Positions 12,333 to 23,146 of a DNA stretch of 64,000 nucleotides are shown in pieces. A program made the translations under genes and the position numbers. The stretch's first letter is position 1. Every line of letters starts with the position of its first letter. The notes beneath the pieces are model-generated. The model was not told where the DNA came from and searched no databases. It was given only the letters and a program-made list of their open reading frames with translations. The stretch is from contig CM063504.1 in the NCBI GenBank assembly GCA_032207245.1, positions 15,700,787 to 15,764,786 on the forward strand, given 5' to 3'. The DNA comes from Pardosa pseudoannulata. Its lineage: Eukaryota > Arthropoda > Arachnida > Araneae > Lycosidae.

Positions 12333-13231
12333 TGAAAAACTAAGACCTATTGCACAGTTTACTATTTTCAATTTTATAAAAAGCTTATCACACATCAACA
12401 TGTATGTGTTAAATAGAAACATATTACATTTAAGATTTTTTTTTTCGTTGAAAAATACGCGAGTGAGAGCGAAATATTCTCAAACGACTGAAAGGTTTTA
12501 ACACACGTTTACATAAAACAAAATACATTATGTTGAAAATATTTTGCTCTAACGCCAGAAAACCGTACATTTTTGTGCTGATATTTTTGAATGTTTTTTT
12601 TTTTGTGTGTGTGTGTGTTACAGAAAAAAACATTTTCAGTCAATTTATTTTTCTTTATTTTGACATGTCAAAACGCCTTTAACCGGTTGAATTTTTTTCG
12701 CTCTGACCTAAGAAAAATTGCGTCTTTTTCAGCTGATAACAGAGTTCTAAACTGAATGTATTGCTTTTTGAACACTTGCATGTCATGTGTGCGTTTACGT
12801 TAGCTTTGTGTTGTATGCTATATTTCATGTAAAATTATTTAGTTTGTACATCATGAAATATTTTAAATTAATTAGTTTAATTTTTATGATAAATTGGAGA
12901 ATCATATTTGTTGTTATTTCCCAGTATTTAATCCAGAACAATATTCTGTTTTTTCGAAAAGCTCTTATTATTGTTACATCTATAAGATAACTTTTTAAAA
13001 ATTTATTTTAAACCAATTAAAGTCAATTAATGCATAAGCTTTCACTTAAATAACTTATTGGACGTTATATATTCAACTTATAAAAATTTAATATTGTAAT
13101 TGTAGAACGTCTGCCAGACATTAGGATAGCAATCTAGAGTTAAAATACACATTGTCAGATTGAGATATATAGATATATTTTTATGTCAATCAAACTATAA
13201 AACTTTCTAATTACTGAATAAATATATACAT
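12333..13231. other. Intron upstream of the CCP6-like exon
   Basis: AT-rich, with a T10/(GT)n stretch near 12596-12620. No upstream exon was recognised. Confidence 0.5.
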
Positions 13232-13250
13232 TTTATTTATATGATATTAG
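13232..13250 (+). other. Splice acceptor of the CCP6-like exon
   Basis: A T-rich stretch ends in ATATTAG, and the coding frame opens directly after this AG. The pyrimidine tract is interrupted by several A residues, so the site looks of moderate strength. Confidence 0.75.
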
Positions 13251-13453
13251 GATGAGGAAATGGATATGTATCTGGACCTCCATGCCCATACTGGATTATT
13301 GGGAGCCTTTGTGTATGGAAATACATACAGCGACGTGTACCGTTTTCAGCGACATACGCTCTTCCCGAAGCATCTCAGCTATTGTGCACAAGATTTTTCC
13401 CTCGAAAACACAGCTTACAATAAGGATAGGAACAAGTCTGGAACTTCTAGAAG
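13251..13453 (+). CDS. AGBL4: Internal exon of cytosolic carboxypeptidase 6-like gene
   Basis: This exon encodes 67 codons plus two bases of the peptidase M14D (CCP/Nna1) catalytic domain. Members remove C-terminal or side-chain glutamates from tubulin and other proteins in the cytosol; CCP6 prefers long glutamate chains. Visible landmarks, in order, are YLDLHAH (first His expected to be the third zinc ligand, as in D-[IL]-H-A-H of CCPs), FVYGN, YRFQRHTLFPK, AQDFS and NKSGTSRR. The RFQR-x2-FPK, DFS and final (A/S)GT-x-RR positions match CCP6 better than CCP5 or CCP1, as I recall those families. The exon begins in phase 0 after an AG and ends two bases into an Arg codon at AAG|GTAAAG. The frame is open with no damage. 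GC content and codon use stand out from the AT-rich surroundings. Assignment to M14D is very likely; to CCP6 specifically, likely. It is a partial gene: the flanking exons were not found. Confidence 0.88.
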
Positions 13454-13459
13454 GTAAAG
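13451..13459 (+). other. Splice donor of the CCP6-like exon
   Basis: AAG|GTAAAG is close to the consensus donor. Without splicing, the frame would stop at once (TAA 13455-13457). The break falls after two bases of the second Arg codon, where the homologous protein continues. Confidence 0.8.
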
Positions 13460-13686
13460 ATTTTTTTTCCATATTTCTATAAAATCAATTCTATGTTAAA
13501 AGAACAGTGAATATTTAAATTTAATTTCTTTCTACCAATCTGCTTGAAAATTTAATATGTTATTAGAAATGCATTTATGTTAAAGTACAGGCGGTTTATA
13601 ATCAAACGTCCCTACTTTAAAGTCACCTACAGGCGAAAATATTGTTCAGAAAGGACATAATGGACGAAATGGCATTTGAAATATTT

Positions 13687-13821
13687 AGGGCTGGTTTCAC
13701 CAAAGTCTTTTAAAGGCTAACCGCGATTAATCTCTGTTGAAACGGAGAATTGCGTCTCACCATTGGATAGTGCCATTAATCACGATTAGTTGTTAAACGA
13801 CTTTGCTGAGATTGGCCCCTA
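13687..13821. mobile_element. Foldback MITE (GGGCYGGTYTCACCAAAGTC family), copy 1
   Basis: Terminal inverted repeats of about 45 bp: the left arm has GGGCTGGTTTCACCAAAGTC and the right arm on the minus strand GGGGCCAATCTCAGCAAAGT. The centre reads CTGTTGAAACGGAGAATTGC. No coding capacity. Two further copies follow within 900 bp. Confidence 0.85.
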
Positions 13822-14340
13822 GTTAGTCTTGATTAACCATGAACTATATCTGATATGAAGGACAGCATTTCACGACAAGATTCTCATCATTTTCTTGGTA
13901 CACGCTGCGGCCAACTGTAGAACATCATATGTTACGATTTCAAATGGTAGTAGACAATGATGGCCGTAACGTTAATTAGGTCTTTTTGCAATAATTTTCT
14001 GCTAGAGTAAATGTTCGTTAAATGTGTAATTCATAAAAAAAACTCTGGGGGTAAAATTGTGAACTAATGTTTTTTTATTCGCTTGAACAAATTCCCATCC
14101 CTTTATTTTGTTTATACAACTTTTCATAACGTTCTGAAGAACGGTTTCAACTGACAGCTTTAAAGTAGAGAAATTTAATTATGGACACGATGTACTTACT
14201 ATATCTAGGTATATTTTTAATGGTTTAATTGGTACTAAATTGTATCAGTTCTTGAACTTTCTTTCCGATTGAGATATAAGCAAAAGTTTTTTCTTCAGGT
14301 ATATCAGCACAGAATACGAATACAGACTTTGTAAAGTTCC

Positions 14341-14404
14341 AGGGAAGGTCACATCAAAGTCGTTTAATGGGTAACCATTAAACGGCTTTGATGAGACCGG
14401 CCCT
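14341..14404. mobile_element. Foldback MITE, collapsed 64-bp hairpin copy
   Basis: Same family as 13687-13821, but the centre is gone: the arms CATCAAAGTCGTTTAATGG and CCATTAAACGGCTTTGATG face each other across only GTAA, with one mismatch over 19 bp. It ends GACCGGCCCT. Confidence 0.85.
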
Positions 14405-14438
14405 TAGTCTCATATTTCACATTTACGATTATTGACTT

Positions 14439-14576
14439 AGAGCCAGTCTCGTTTCACAGCTAACCTCGATTAATATCTGTTTAAACGAAGAATTGCGTCC
14501 CACCACTGGTTGGCTCCATGGGTTAATCGCGGTTAGCCATTAAACGACTTCGTTGAGACCGGCCCTCACACTCACT
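14439..14576. mobile_element. Foldback MITE, copy 3
   Basis: Ends GAGCCAGTCTCGTTTCACAG and, reading the other strand, AGGGCCGGTCTCAACGAAGT. It shares the centre CTGTTTAAACGAAGAATTGC and the CCCACCACTGGTTGGC segment with copy 1. Confidence 0.85.
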
Positions 14577-15180
14577 ATATATTTCCCCACCATGTGCATG
14601 TGATGGCATGTGATTAGTTGTTCATTTTTTAATTAAAGTTGTTTATTTATGCCTTCATTTGTGATCATTCTGTAACCAGAAGCCAGAAACTCCGAAGTGG
14701 TGAATCATAAAACTCCTGCTGCCTCGGACGTTTTCAAAGTAGTTAATAAAGATAACGTAACATTTTTAAGCGATTGTGTAGATAAGTGATCAAAACAAAA
14801 TTTTGGAAGCACCTTTATTTCAGTGAAAAGGAAAGGATATTTCTAAATTTACCGTTTAATAAATATGTTAAATATCATCTGTGCAATCTTAATCTTCAGT
14901 ATAATTTTTTTCTCAATTTTTTTAAAACTGAGGTGAGTAAGAATTTTTTTCCCCTCTAAGCAATCGTAATAATGAGTACCTTATCGTCTATACTGTGTTT
15001 ATATTTGGTATTACTACTCTAATATTTGTACACTATCTCTTCTTTAATTTAAAATGTAATTATTTTCAATATTACACATCAACTTAAAAATACATTGTAA
15101 TATTTTTTGTAGTATTTTAATGTGATTAAACTTTTTAATAAACATTTTTTATAAATAGTAAATTTTTAATTCTGAACATT
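14577..15180. other. AT-rich intron without a recognised feature
   Basis: Nothing bounded was seen. Confidence 0.45.
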
Positions 15181-16080
15181 TTTTCAAACTTTTTTAGAAC
15201 ACTGCTTTGTTTTGGAGGGATCTGATATTGATGTTGTAGCATTTAAAACTTCCCCCTTCAGGGAAAAATTAAAAAAGTAATAAAAGTTATCTTGTCAAAG
15301 GAAGCTTTGTTCCATCCATTTCCCATAGAAATTTGAATTTATAGGATATCCTAAGGAACTCTTAGAGTAAAACTTGCTTATCATCATGAGTATTCGCTGG
15401 GAACGTACATATGAAATCAAAAATAGTTGAAATATTCATTTTGCAGTACAAAATATAATAACTTCAAATATAACATATATTGTCCGATATACAATATTTT
15501 CAATTAATTTTTAGTTTATACTCTACAAAGTAATTTGCCGATAAATTTCGAAGAAATGGGTCGTTTAGAAATAAAGGTAAGTTTTTCGAATATAAAATAT
15601 GAAAATTTCAATAAAAGTTTCTCCCTCTAGCTGAGATTGAATATTGAAAATTAATTTTTTTTCCAGAAGTGCTTCAAAATTATGTTATTAGCTGTATAAT
15701 TATGCTAAAGTGCTTGCAATTTCTAGGTAATATTTTTAATAGTTTTAAAAGCTATATTGTTTCAAACGAAGATTTATTTGAAAATGTTCTGTGCCCAACC
15801 CTCTTACATACTATACTTCTTACGTACTATAATTTTACATCATAAGATATTCTTCAAGCATTATAATGAAATTCAGTTATCATCGTAATCATTTGCTAGA
15901 AACATAGCTAAAAAATCAATAGTTAAACTATCCATTTTTTTCAGTACAAAATATGTATAATAACTTCAAAATAACATATATTTTCTATTCTGAATAAAAT
16001 ATTTAACTAATTTTCAGTTTATACTCTAGAAAGTAGATTATCTATAAATTTCAAAGATATGTGATGCTAAGGTAATTAGG
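15181..16080. repeat. Diverged tandem duplication, about 498 bp x 2
   Basis: CAGTACAAAATAT occurs at 15444 and 15942, followed in both copies by AATAACTTCAAA, ATAACATATATT, TTTATACTCTA(C/G)AAAGTA and ATAAATTTC. Copies are clearly diverged. Confidence 0.75.
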
Positions 16081-16895
16081 TTTTTTTTCAGACATTTATA
16101 AAACAAGAAAATATTTATCTGTAAAAACTATTTAAGGGGGTTATTAATAATAAGGGAATATTTAGTTGAGGTAGAAAGTTATTTTATTTACAAGGGGTTG
16201 GTTATTTACACACCTTTAACACTAAACCTACCATAACCGGTCAAATGATCGGTAATGTATATGTAAAAAATGCGAAGGGTAATGAATTAAAACAGAAATA
16301 AAAGACATAGGTATTTTTAAGTGATTAAAATAAAGAAATAAATAAGTTAAATTAAAGCAATAAAGGAATATGCAGTATAGAAAGATATATATTAACTGTT
16401 GGTATGTTTCATGTAATTCATAGTTAATCTGACAATGAGATAGAAATTTCAGACAAATCTCGTTTATCTGTACATATACTGTAGCTTTATATTCACCCAA
16501 TGTAAGAAGTTTATTTACTATTGTAATCACCATGCAGATAAAATTTGGATTATTATTTAAATTCAGTGCAATTTTGATTTCCTATGTCCATATCTAACAT
16601 GCAATGATTAAAGACTTCAGAACACTGCTTTAGCTGTATTGATATGTTGATTACTCGAAGTCAGAATAAATAACTCGGATATCGGAAGAAAGATTTGCAC
16701 AATAACAACCAGCGTCTAACCGTTATTGTTATTCCATTAATAGTTCCAGAACTGCCATTCTATAATTAAATAAGGTAAATATGCAATCACGATAACTTTA
16801 AGTAGGTGGAATTCCAATCAGCGGCCGGTTTGTCATTTGTCAGAAAAAGAATTTAAAATTACATCACGACCGTGAGTGTATAAAAGTTAATATTA
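16081..16895. other. AT-rich intron; no supported gene
   Basis: A 101-codon frame on the minus strand (16228-16533) is rich in Leu, Tyr and Ile, as expected for AT-rich DNA by chance. Confidence 0.5.
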
Positions 16896-16899
16896 GTAT

Positions 16900-17395
16900 T
16901 GTTACGAACTTCAAATCTGGGTTCGGAGATTGAATACACTTTAAGTAAGACATCACGAAAACAATAATTTATTGGCAATCAGTTGGAAAATACAATGTCA
17001 GAAAGACATCAAGGTTAAGGTACTGCACACTCGTACAAAGCTTACAAAATCATCTCGAATTAACTCGAGCACAATGCCGTGGGCTCACGTACCCTTTCCG
17101 CATCAAACAAAACGGAAGCCACTGTAAAACACAATGCATCGTGCGTACTCTTTACACTGAGAAATCTGCTTAACGACTCGTTTGGGACTCAGCCTGCCTT
17201 ATATAGACCCGAAGAAATTGCTGGAATATTCCAGAAACCGGAACCGGAAGTTGTCTTGTATCGCCACACTTGGCAATATTTGGCGACACTTGGCGATATT
17301 TGGAGACGTACTTGGTTGCCAAAACTTTCTCCAACTAGCCAGTAATACCCATAGAGTCCCATGTTAAATTTAGGGTTCATTAACAATTCGTAACA
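16900..17395 (-). mobile_element. Solo LTR, probably Gypsy-type
   Basis: A 496-bp unit starting TGTTACGAA and ending TTCGTAACA, so TG...CA with short inverted ends. A 4-bp target duplication GTAT flanks it (16896-16899, 17396-17399). On the minus strand it has a TATA box (TATATAAG, 17205-17198) and an AATAAA signal (16973-16968) about 225 bp downstream, the expected order for U3-R-U5. No second LTR, primer site or gag/pol is nearby, so it is a solo LTR left by recombination. The 4-bp duplication suits Gypsy better than Copia or Bel-Pao, which usually give 5 bp. Short frames over it are incidental. Confidence 0.88.
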
Positions 17396-17399
17396 GTAT

Positions 17400-18167
17400 G
17401 AAAGTTGTACAGTGTTTAAAACGAAATCTTAAAATTCAATGGGATATACATGGAGGCATTTATAAAATTGGTATATGCACTGAAAGACAAGGGGATGAGA
17501 ATCGGTTTTTGTAGATGGCGATTTCTGGGGGATCCATTTATGATGGGGGAGAAGGGTTTTTGTTCCTGTGGAAGCGACGGAGACACAACAGAGTGACACG
17601 AATGGATAAGCATATCTCTTGGTATCTACAGGAGAGCAGGAGAGACTTTGGAAGTTTTTTTTTCCTACGTACTGAAATTCAACCGAACGTTTATTATATT
17701 TTTTCTTTTCGAGACCGCTCATCCATGAACTTTATTTTTTTTCTTGGTGGTCCGACTTCGATGTGCATCGAGCGATGTCAATTTGATTTTTATTCATATG
17801 GTATATTTTTGTGAATAAAACTTTATTCTACTTTGTGAACGCTGGAGTCAAGACTGATTGATTTCCGCATTCTAAATAACACGAAATAAACCATCGTACC
17901 TACTCCAGTTAAATACAAGGGCAACTTAAGTTTTTGCTAACAGTACATATACAAGTGAAAGTGCAAGTATAAACGATCATTTATTCCTATTGTGCATGTA
18001 AACTGTACTGATAAGGACCTACCAAGCCAATTACTTAGTTTTAGTGACAGTAATTTCATTAAACTCAAATTATGTCACTATATTCTGTGTCTAATTTCAA
18101 GAATTGAAGTAGTGTGTATTTGAAATAGAAATATCGTTTTATCAATTAAAATATATTTAAGTAAAAT
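17400..18167. other. Non-coding; GC-richer patch at 17490-17640
   Basis: The patch has several overlapping short frames on both strands but no recognisable domain. The rest is AT-rich. Confidence 0.35.
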
Positions 18168-18375
18168 TCCCTATATAATAATAGCCTCAGTTATATGTCC
18201 GTCTGTCCTCCAATTTATGAAGAGTTTCTGAATGGAATGGATAGAGTATTTCATATTAGATTCTTGATGAGTTAGGTTTAGCAACGTTCGAAGTCCACTT
18301 CTTCCCCCTTTTCTAGCATTTAATGCCATTATTTCAAGCCATATTTTTCCCGGTTAAGAGCAGGATAAAGCAGAT
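18168..18375 (+). mobile_element. Helitron/Helentron-like end fragment
   Basis: Begins TCCCTATATAATAATAGCCT, then GTCCGTCTGTCCTC and AATTTATGAAG, then CTTGATGAGTTAGG and TTTAATGCCATTATTTC. The same end occurs at 33206 (+) and 28481 (-). No terminal inverted repeat is seen. A 5' end of TC plus TATATAATAAT is reminiscent of Helitron-type elements; class uncertain. Confidence 0.55.
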
Positions 18376-18518
18376 ACCGTATGTGTGCAGATATATAATC
18401 TAACTATTATAACTATCTGTAATATATCTCATTATTATCCCCTTGTTCTTTTATATTAAGCTACCAACTCAATTCCTTTTAGAGGAAATTTACAATGAAA
18501 AATTTCATAAAATCGTGA

Positions 18519-18540
18519 TTAACCCTTTGCACTCCAAATT
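18519..18540 (+). mobile_element. Lone piggyBac-type end
   Basis: TTAACCCTTTGCACTCC matches the usual start of piggyBac-like elements with their TTAA target. No matching opposite end (GGAGTGCAAAGGGTTAA) was found, so the element is probably truncated. Confidence 0.4.
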
Positions 18541-18958
18541 ATATTTAAACTTTGTTAGCAGCACTGTACACAATGTTTTGCACATAGGTGATTGACATTA
18601 CTCTTGAAAAGTGACCTTTACTTTACTTGTAGAACCTGTAGTTAAATAATAAAAACTCACTTTATATTAGTATGTGCAGAAATTCTTTCTTAGAAGAAAC
18701 AAGTGTTATATAATCACTGAAGAGTACCAACCCCTTAGCTAGGATGCAATTTTGGTATGAATTTTGTCTGAGTTTTTAGAAATCTAACTCTATTTTGGGG
18801 AAAAGATGAAATATTTTTACACATTTTTATTCTGTGAAGAGAATCCTCGGTTTCACAAAATTTTTTGCATAAGCCTTGATGTGCTTACCCTCTGATCTAA
18901 CTAAATGACTTCTGTTCGTTTAAACTGCTAAATACTTGACCATTTTTCTCATTTTGTC

Positions 18959-19209
18959 TTAACCCTTTCGTGACCAACGTCTTATACATGATGCAGTGAT
19001 TTCACTCTTATCAGTACATCAACGGCTCCACGCGATGATCTTCGGTTGATATGGAGAGACCAGCGTCGCGTATGCGTAATCGTAGAACAGAACGTTTTAT
19101 TTTAATTTTTAAATGCTAGATTTTTTAAATGCTAGATAGCATTAAACGGCAACGGTTTTTACAACGGTCGACTCGAATAACATTAACGTGATGGACCTCA
19201 AAGGGTTAA
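18959..19209. mobile_element. piggyBac-type MITE, 251 bp
   Basis: Flanked by TTAA. The left end is TTAACCCTTTCGTGACCAA; the right end on the minus strand is TTAACCCTTTGAGGTCCAT, so the inverted repeats agree at about 14 of the first 18 bases. Non-coding interior with several CpG sites. Confidence 0.82.
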
Positions 19210-19640
19210 ACTTTACCTTAAGATATATTCAGTTCTATGCTGATTAAACAAAGCCTTAAAAATATACATAAATTTATATAAAGACAAAGATACATTACTT
19301 GTGGGATAACATGATTAATTTAAAATTGAAATATATATATGAAATGGCATGATCCAGTGTTAAAGTGAATGGAAAACAGTTTTTCTTGATAATAATAAGT
19401 TTATTAAATCATCGTTTCTTCTAAACGCAAAACCTGCGCCATTTTCATTGCTCGTGGCGGAGGCACGCGTAGAGTGTTCACAGTTCCATGTCCACGTTCT
19501 GACTAAAACTTATCTGTTTGCAAGCTCATCAAATAGTTCAAAAAATGCTTCCGCCCGACCGGATGATCCTAAAAGCCTACGCGAGCGTAGGTTCTTTTCA
19601 TTTACCTTATTATTACAAAAGAGTTTTCTTGTTAAAATTG
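19210..19640. other. Non-coding; CpG-richer patch at 19440-19590
   Basis: The patch holds CTCGTGGCGGAGGCACGCGT and the palindrome CCTACGCGAGCGTAGG (19577-19592). No protein similarity was recognised. Confidence 0.4.
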
Positions 19641-20560
19641 CTTTTAACTCACGTAATTTCCAACTACCCCTTTTTTAGACCTGACATATATATCCAAAAA
19701 TAAAAATTGAAATCCAAGAAATTACTTTGTATTCAAGTTAAATATGCTTCATTTTGTCAAGATTTCTTAATATGTAATATGTATATCGGATTCCAAGCTG
19801 CAGTTTCAATTTCCAGTACATGTTTTAGAATATTGCTTTATCAATAGTCATTTTTGGCTATTTTTCTATCTCTTGATTTTAGCTGTTATTCATATCTGAA
19901 AAGAAACACCATTAATATTTTCGTACTGCCTCCTTTGCAACTAGACTCATTCCACATTTACCAGTATCAGAAATAAAATTCTGAATTAAAAAAGTCACTC
20001 TATTGAAGTTAAATATAGTTTCACTTTTGAAAAAATCTTAATCCGAAAAGAAGAAAACATCAAAACGTCTTGTATATTACTTGCTAAAGTTTTAAGTATC
20101 GGTACGCTTTTTAGCATATCAAGATATCAACAGATAAACCTTGTATCATTTTCTATCCTTGGCTCTGAACTTACATTCAGCATACATGAAAAGAAACACC
20201 GTTAACATTTTCATCTTGCATATTTTATGATAATATACATTCCACTCCCATTCGTATCAGAAATAAAATTCTACATATAAAAATGAATACTCAATTGAAG
20301 TTAAATACAACCTCATTTCAGCAAAATATCTAAATCTTAAAATAAGGAGAAAGAATTTTGTATATTACTAGCCAACTTTTCAATTTTCGGAACACTTTTT
20401 AGCATATCGCGATATCAATAGACATTTCCTACTCTTTTTTTCACTGTACCTCCGGCTTTTATTTTATATTATTGATGTCTACGTGGAAAGAAACATCGAT
20501 CCACTTTTCATCCTGCAGTTTTCTATGACAGTATTCATTCTACAGGCGGCACATATAACG
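19641..20560. repeat. Diverged tandem repeat, about 290-297 bp x 3 (perhaps 4)
   Basis: GAAA(A)GAAACA(C/T)C recurs at 19898, 20188 and 20485. Between copies, TATCAGAAATAAAATTCT, TTGAAGTTAAATA, TTGTATATTACT and ACNCTTTTTAGCATATC recur in order. A further relic appears to lie before 19800. Confidence 0.8.
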
Positions 20561-20800
20561 AGCCATCACATAAAACTGTTGTTCTCCGGCGAAAATTCGA
20601 AATCGCGAAATAGGAGAGAAAATGCGAGGCATCAGTCACAGGAGAGAGGTGGGGGTAGTAACGTTTTCTAATATCGTCTGTCAGATGTGCGCTTTCGCCC
20701 TCCCTCCTCCACGCACCCCACCCCCACTACCTCTTGCGTTTGATCTGGGAATGTTTCCCCTCTTGATAGTCGTTGATGGAACTCAAATTCAGCACGTGCA
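20561..20800. other. GC/CpG-richer non-coding island
   Basis: Contains CTCCGGCGAAAATTCGAAAT, GGGGGTAGTAACG and CTCCACGCACCCCACCCCCA. Overlapping short frames on both strands show no known domain. Possibly regulatory. Confidence 0.35.
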
Positions 20801-20969
20801 TCATTTTGAAGTTTGTTTTGTTCATTGATTTTGAGATGGTACTTCTCTTCTATACTCAATGATTCATTGGCGTACTGATTGTTTGTTTCAGGCACCGAAT
20901 GAAGTTTTACGTATTTTTTGTTCTACTTGTAGAAATTTTAACACATATTTTATACATGTATCTATATTA

Positions 20970-21048
20970 ATACACACACTCTCTCTCTAGATATATGCGT
21001 GTGTATAAATACATGTGCGCGCACACACACATATATATATATATATAA
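20970..21048. repeat. Short (CA)n/(TA)n microsatellite
   Basis: CTCTCTCTC, GCGCGCACACACACA and (AT)n follow one another. Confidence 0.85.
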
Positions 21049-21332
21049 GGCCGGTGCTAGTAGGAGTAAAGTGCGTGCGTGCATGCACTCACGCGGCAAA
21101 ATTTCTAGGGTGGCTGATAGAATATTTACCAGGTATTACGCATTGTTAGGACAGGCGAAATTCTGCCTTTCACATAGACGGTAATAGTTCAGAACTGGCC
21201 TTATATTTTATGTGTACATACGTGTGTGCGTGTATCAGGCAAAGAATTTGATAAGAAAAATCCATTGCAGACGTTACAGTTTTATTTTAATATATTATAC
21301 AAATTCAATCATTTTGTCCCAAACAAGAGAAA

Positions 21333-21517
21333 GCCGAAGGGTGGCCGAATGGTTAGAGAGCTAATCTTCAGTTTCGGAGTTGGGGAGTTCGAATATTACG
21401 TGGCATGGATGTTCGCATCCGTTCGGAATTGGCTTTAATCAGTAGGTACCGGTTTCATCAGCTCTTGTGTACCAAAAAAGCAGACCTTAGAGTTCCAAAT
21501 CAAATCAAACCAAAAGA
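21333..21517 (+). mobile_element. SINE-I, diverged full-length copy
   Basis: A box region GTGGCCGAATGG, B box GAGTTCGAATATT (decayed), body GTGGCATGGATGTTCGCATC and TTCGGAATTGGCTTTAATCA, tail CCAAATCAAATCAAACC. No convincing target duplication. Probably an older copy. Confidence 0.85.
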
Positions 21518-22205
21518 TGCAGACCGACGAAGCGGGGTCAGCCCATTAGATTTACCAATTCTCTCTTGGAACTTGGCGTTCTCTGCTTCTATATGGTGTT
21601 ATTTCACTGCCTTCTTAAGTTTTACAAAGTGTTCGTTCTCTTTTTAAAAATTAATCCTTTACCAGACTAGCAACACAGAAATATACATATGTAAAGTACT
21701 AAAATTAGTCTCGGCATTGCAAAGTAATTAAGCCCCTATTATTTTGAATTGTCTGGGCTTACTGGTCAAGGAGAGAACCTAAGTAAATATCAGTCATGTC
21801 TGCATTTAAAAAGAAGCAGCGGAGTCAAACGTAAAATTATTAAGACTAAAAATAAAAGTCGTTACTTGACAAGTAGTGCAAAACATCGATTGATGACAAA
21901 AACACACAAATTTCATTCAAAAGCGAGTGATCATGCAAATTCTTTCCTATGAGATCAAAAGTTTAGTCAGATTTTTCTACAAATTAGATATTGGAAGACT
22001 GAAAAATTTTCCTGGGACAGCTGGAAAATGTGGCGAGTGGCCAGAAAATTAGCATTTATTCTATCGTTAGCTTTGGGAGAATGGTAAAAGAATTTGAGTC
22101 GGCGACTACTGCTTTACATTTGATGTTTTGTAACTGGGAAATTAGTTAGGAACGAAAGAAAAGGAGAATTCTAGATATGTATTTTAGGTGTAATAATTTT
22201 GATAT
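21518..22205. other. Non-coding sequence without a recognised feature
   Basis: A short lysine-rich frame at 21749-21952 resembles no family I know. Confidence 0.45.
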
Positions 22206-22207
22206 AT

Positions 22208-22390
22208 TACATTATATATGGTGAAATTATGACTTATGCTCAAGTGGGTCCTCGTAATTTTCAAGCAGGAACCAAGCAGAAGACCCAAAGGCTTGGCCTG
22301 TCTCATCCCCAGTGGTATTGTTTGAGAACTTGGAAAACATTGTGACCACAAACCTATTTTAAGTGCCCCAGTCACCTTCAAGCCCTTAAC
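22208..22390 (-). mobile_element. SINE-II, truncated copy
   Basis: Minus-strand body of the family: ACTTATGCTCAAGTGGGTCC, AAGCAGGAACCAAGCAGAAG, GAACTTGGAAAACATTGTGA and CCCCAGTCACCTT. The tRNA head is missing after about 22390. Confidence 0.7.
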
Positions 22391-22935
22391 GTGCACGCTC
22401 AAGTTCAGTCGAGCATGATAAACTGACCAAACTGTTCACACTCTAGATAATTCGATAAATTCAACATTCTAAATTGTGTTTTTTACATTAAAAAGTTATT
22501 CGCCCACTTTAATGTCTTATATGAGCTTACATAATGATGTAAGAGAGCTAAGGAGCAAACTAATCAATGTTAAGATTAATTACATGATGACGTTTAAGAA
22601 TATAAATAAAGCTACGTAAAATAGTTATATGAGAATAGTTGCGCTAAGTGGATATAAATTGGGTATTCTTGAAGATGACAAATATTACCACAGTTAGAAG
22701 AGGAAAACAAATATATTTCGCGAAATGCTGGGATTTTTATGGATAGGGATAGACATAAATTTATTTTAGATTATATTTATAATTATGTTGGTTAATTTGA
22801 CTATTATTATACATACATACCCTGACATAGCAGACACCGATATACGATCAACCCTGTTATAGGGTCATATGTTTCTGTTAACAAGTTTTCTATACAGGAT
22901 TTAACATGTTATAAATCCGTTAAATCATTGAAACT
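22391..22935. other. AT-rich sequence without a recognised feature
   Basis: Nothing bounded was seen. Confidence 0.45.
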
Positions 22936-22951
22936 CCAAGTGTTATTTCAA

Positions 22952-23129
22952 CCGAATGATGGCCGATTGGTTAGGGTGCTGGCCTTCGGTACCGGAGTTC
23001 GTGGGTTCGAATCCCACTGTGGCGTGGATATTCGTAGCCGCTCGGAATCGGCTTTAAGCTGTAGGTCCCGGTCTCATTAGCCCTCGGGTTGCAAAAAGTA
23101 GACCATAGCACTCCCAACCAACCAACCAA
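22952..23129 (+). mobile_element. SINE-I, intact copy with perfect 16-bp target duplication
   Basis: The best-preserved copy, 178 bp. The direct repeat CCAAGTGTTATTTCAA lies at 22936-22951 and 23130-23145 without mismatch. A box TGGCCGATTGG, B box GGTTCGAATCC (both perfect Pol III boxes), body ending GTTGCAAAAAGTAGACC, and a CCAA-repeat tail instead of poly(A). Likely a recent insertion, transcribed by RNA polymerase III and moved by a LINE enzyme in trans. Confidence 0.95.
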
Positions 23130-23146
23130 CCAAGTGTTATTTCAAA

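Noticed and set aside
16228..16533. 101-codon minus-strand frame with hydrophobic stretches, possible membrane protein
   Set aside because: The hydrophobicity follows from AT-rich codons (Ile, Leu, Phe, Tyr); no conserved motif.
17079..17386. Frames of 61-88 codons on both strands near 17.2 kb
   Set aside because: All lie within the solo LTR, which normally does not code.
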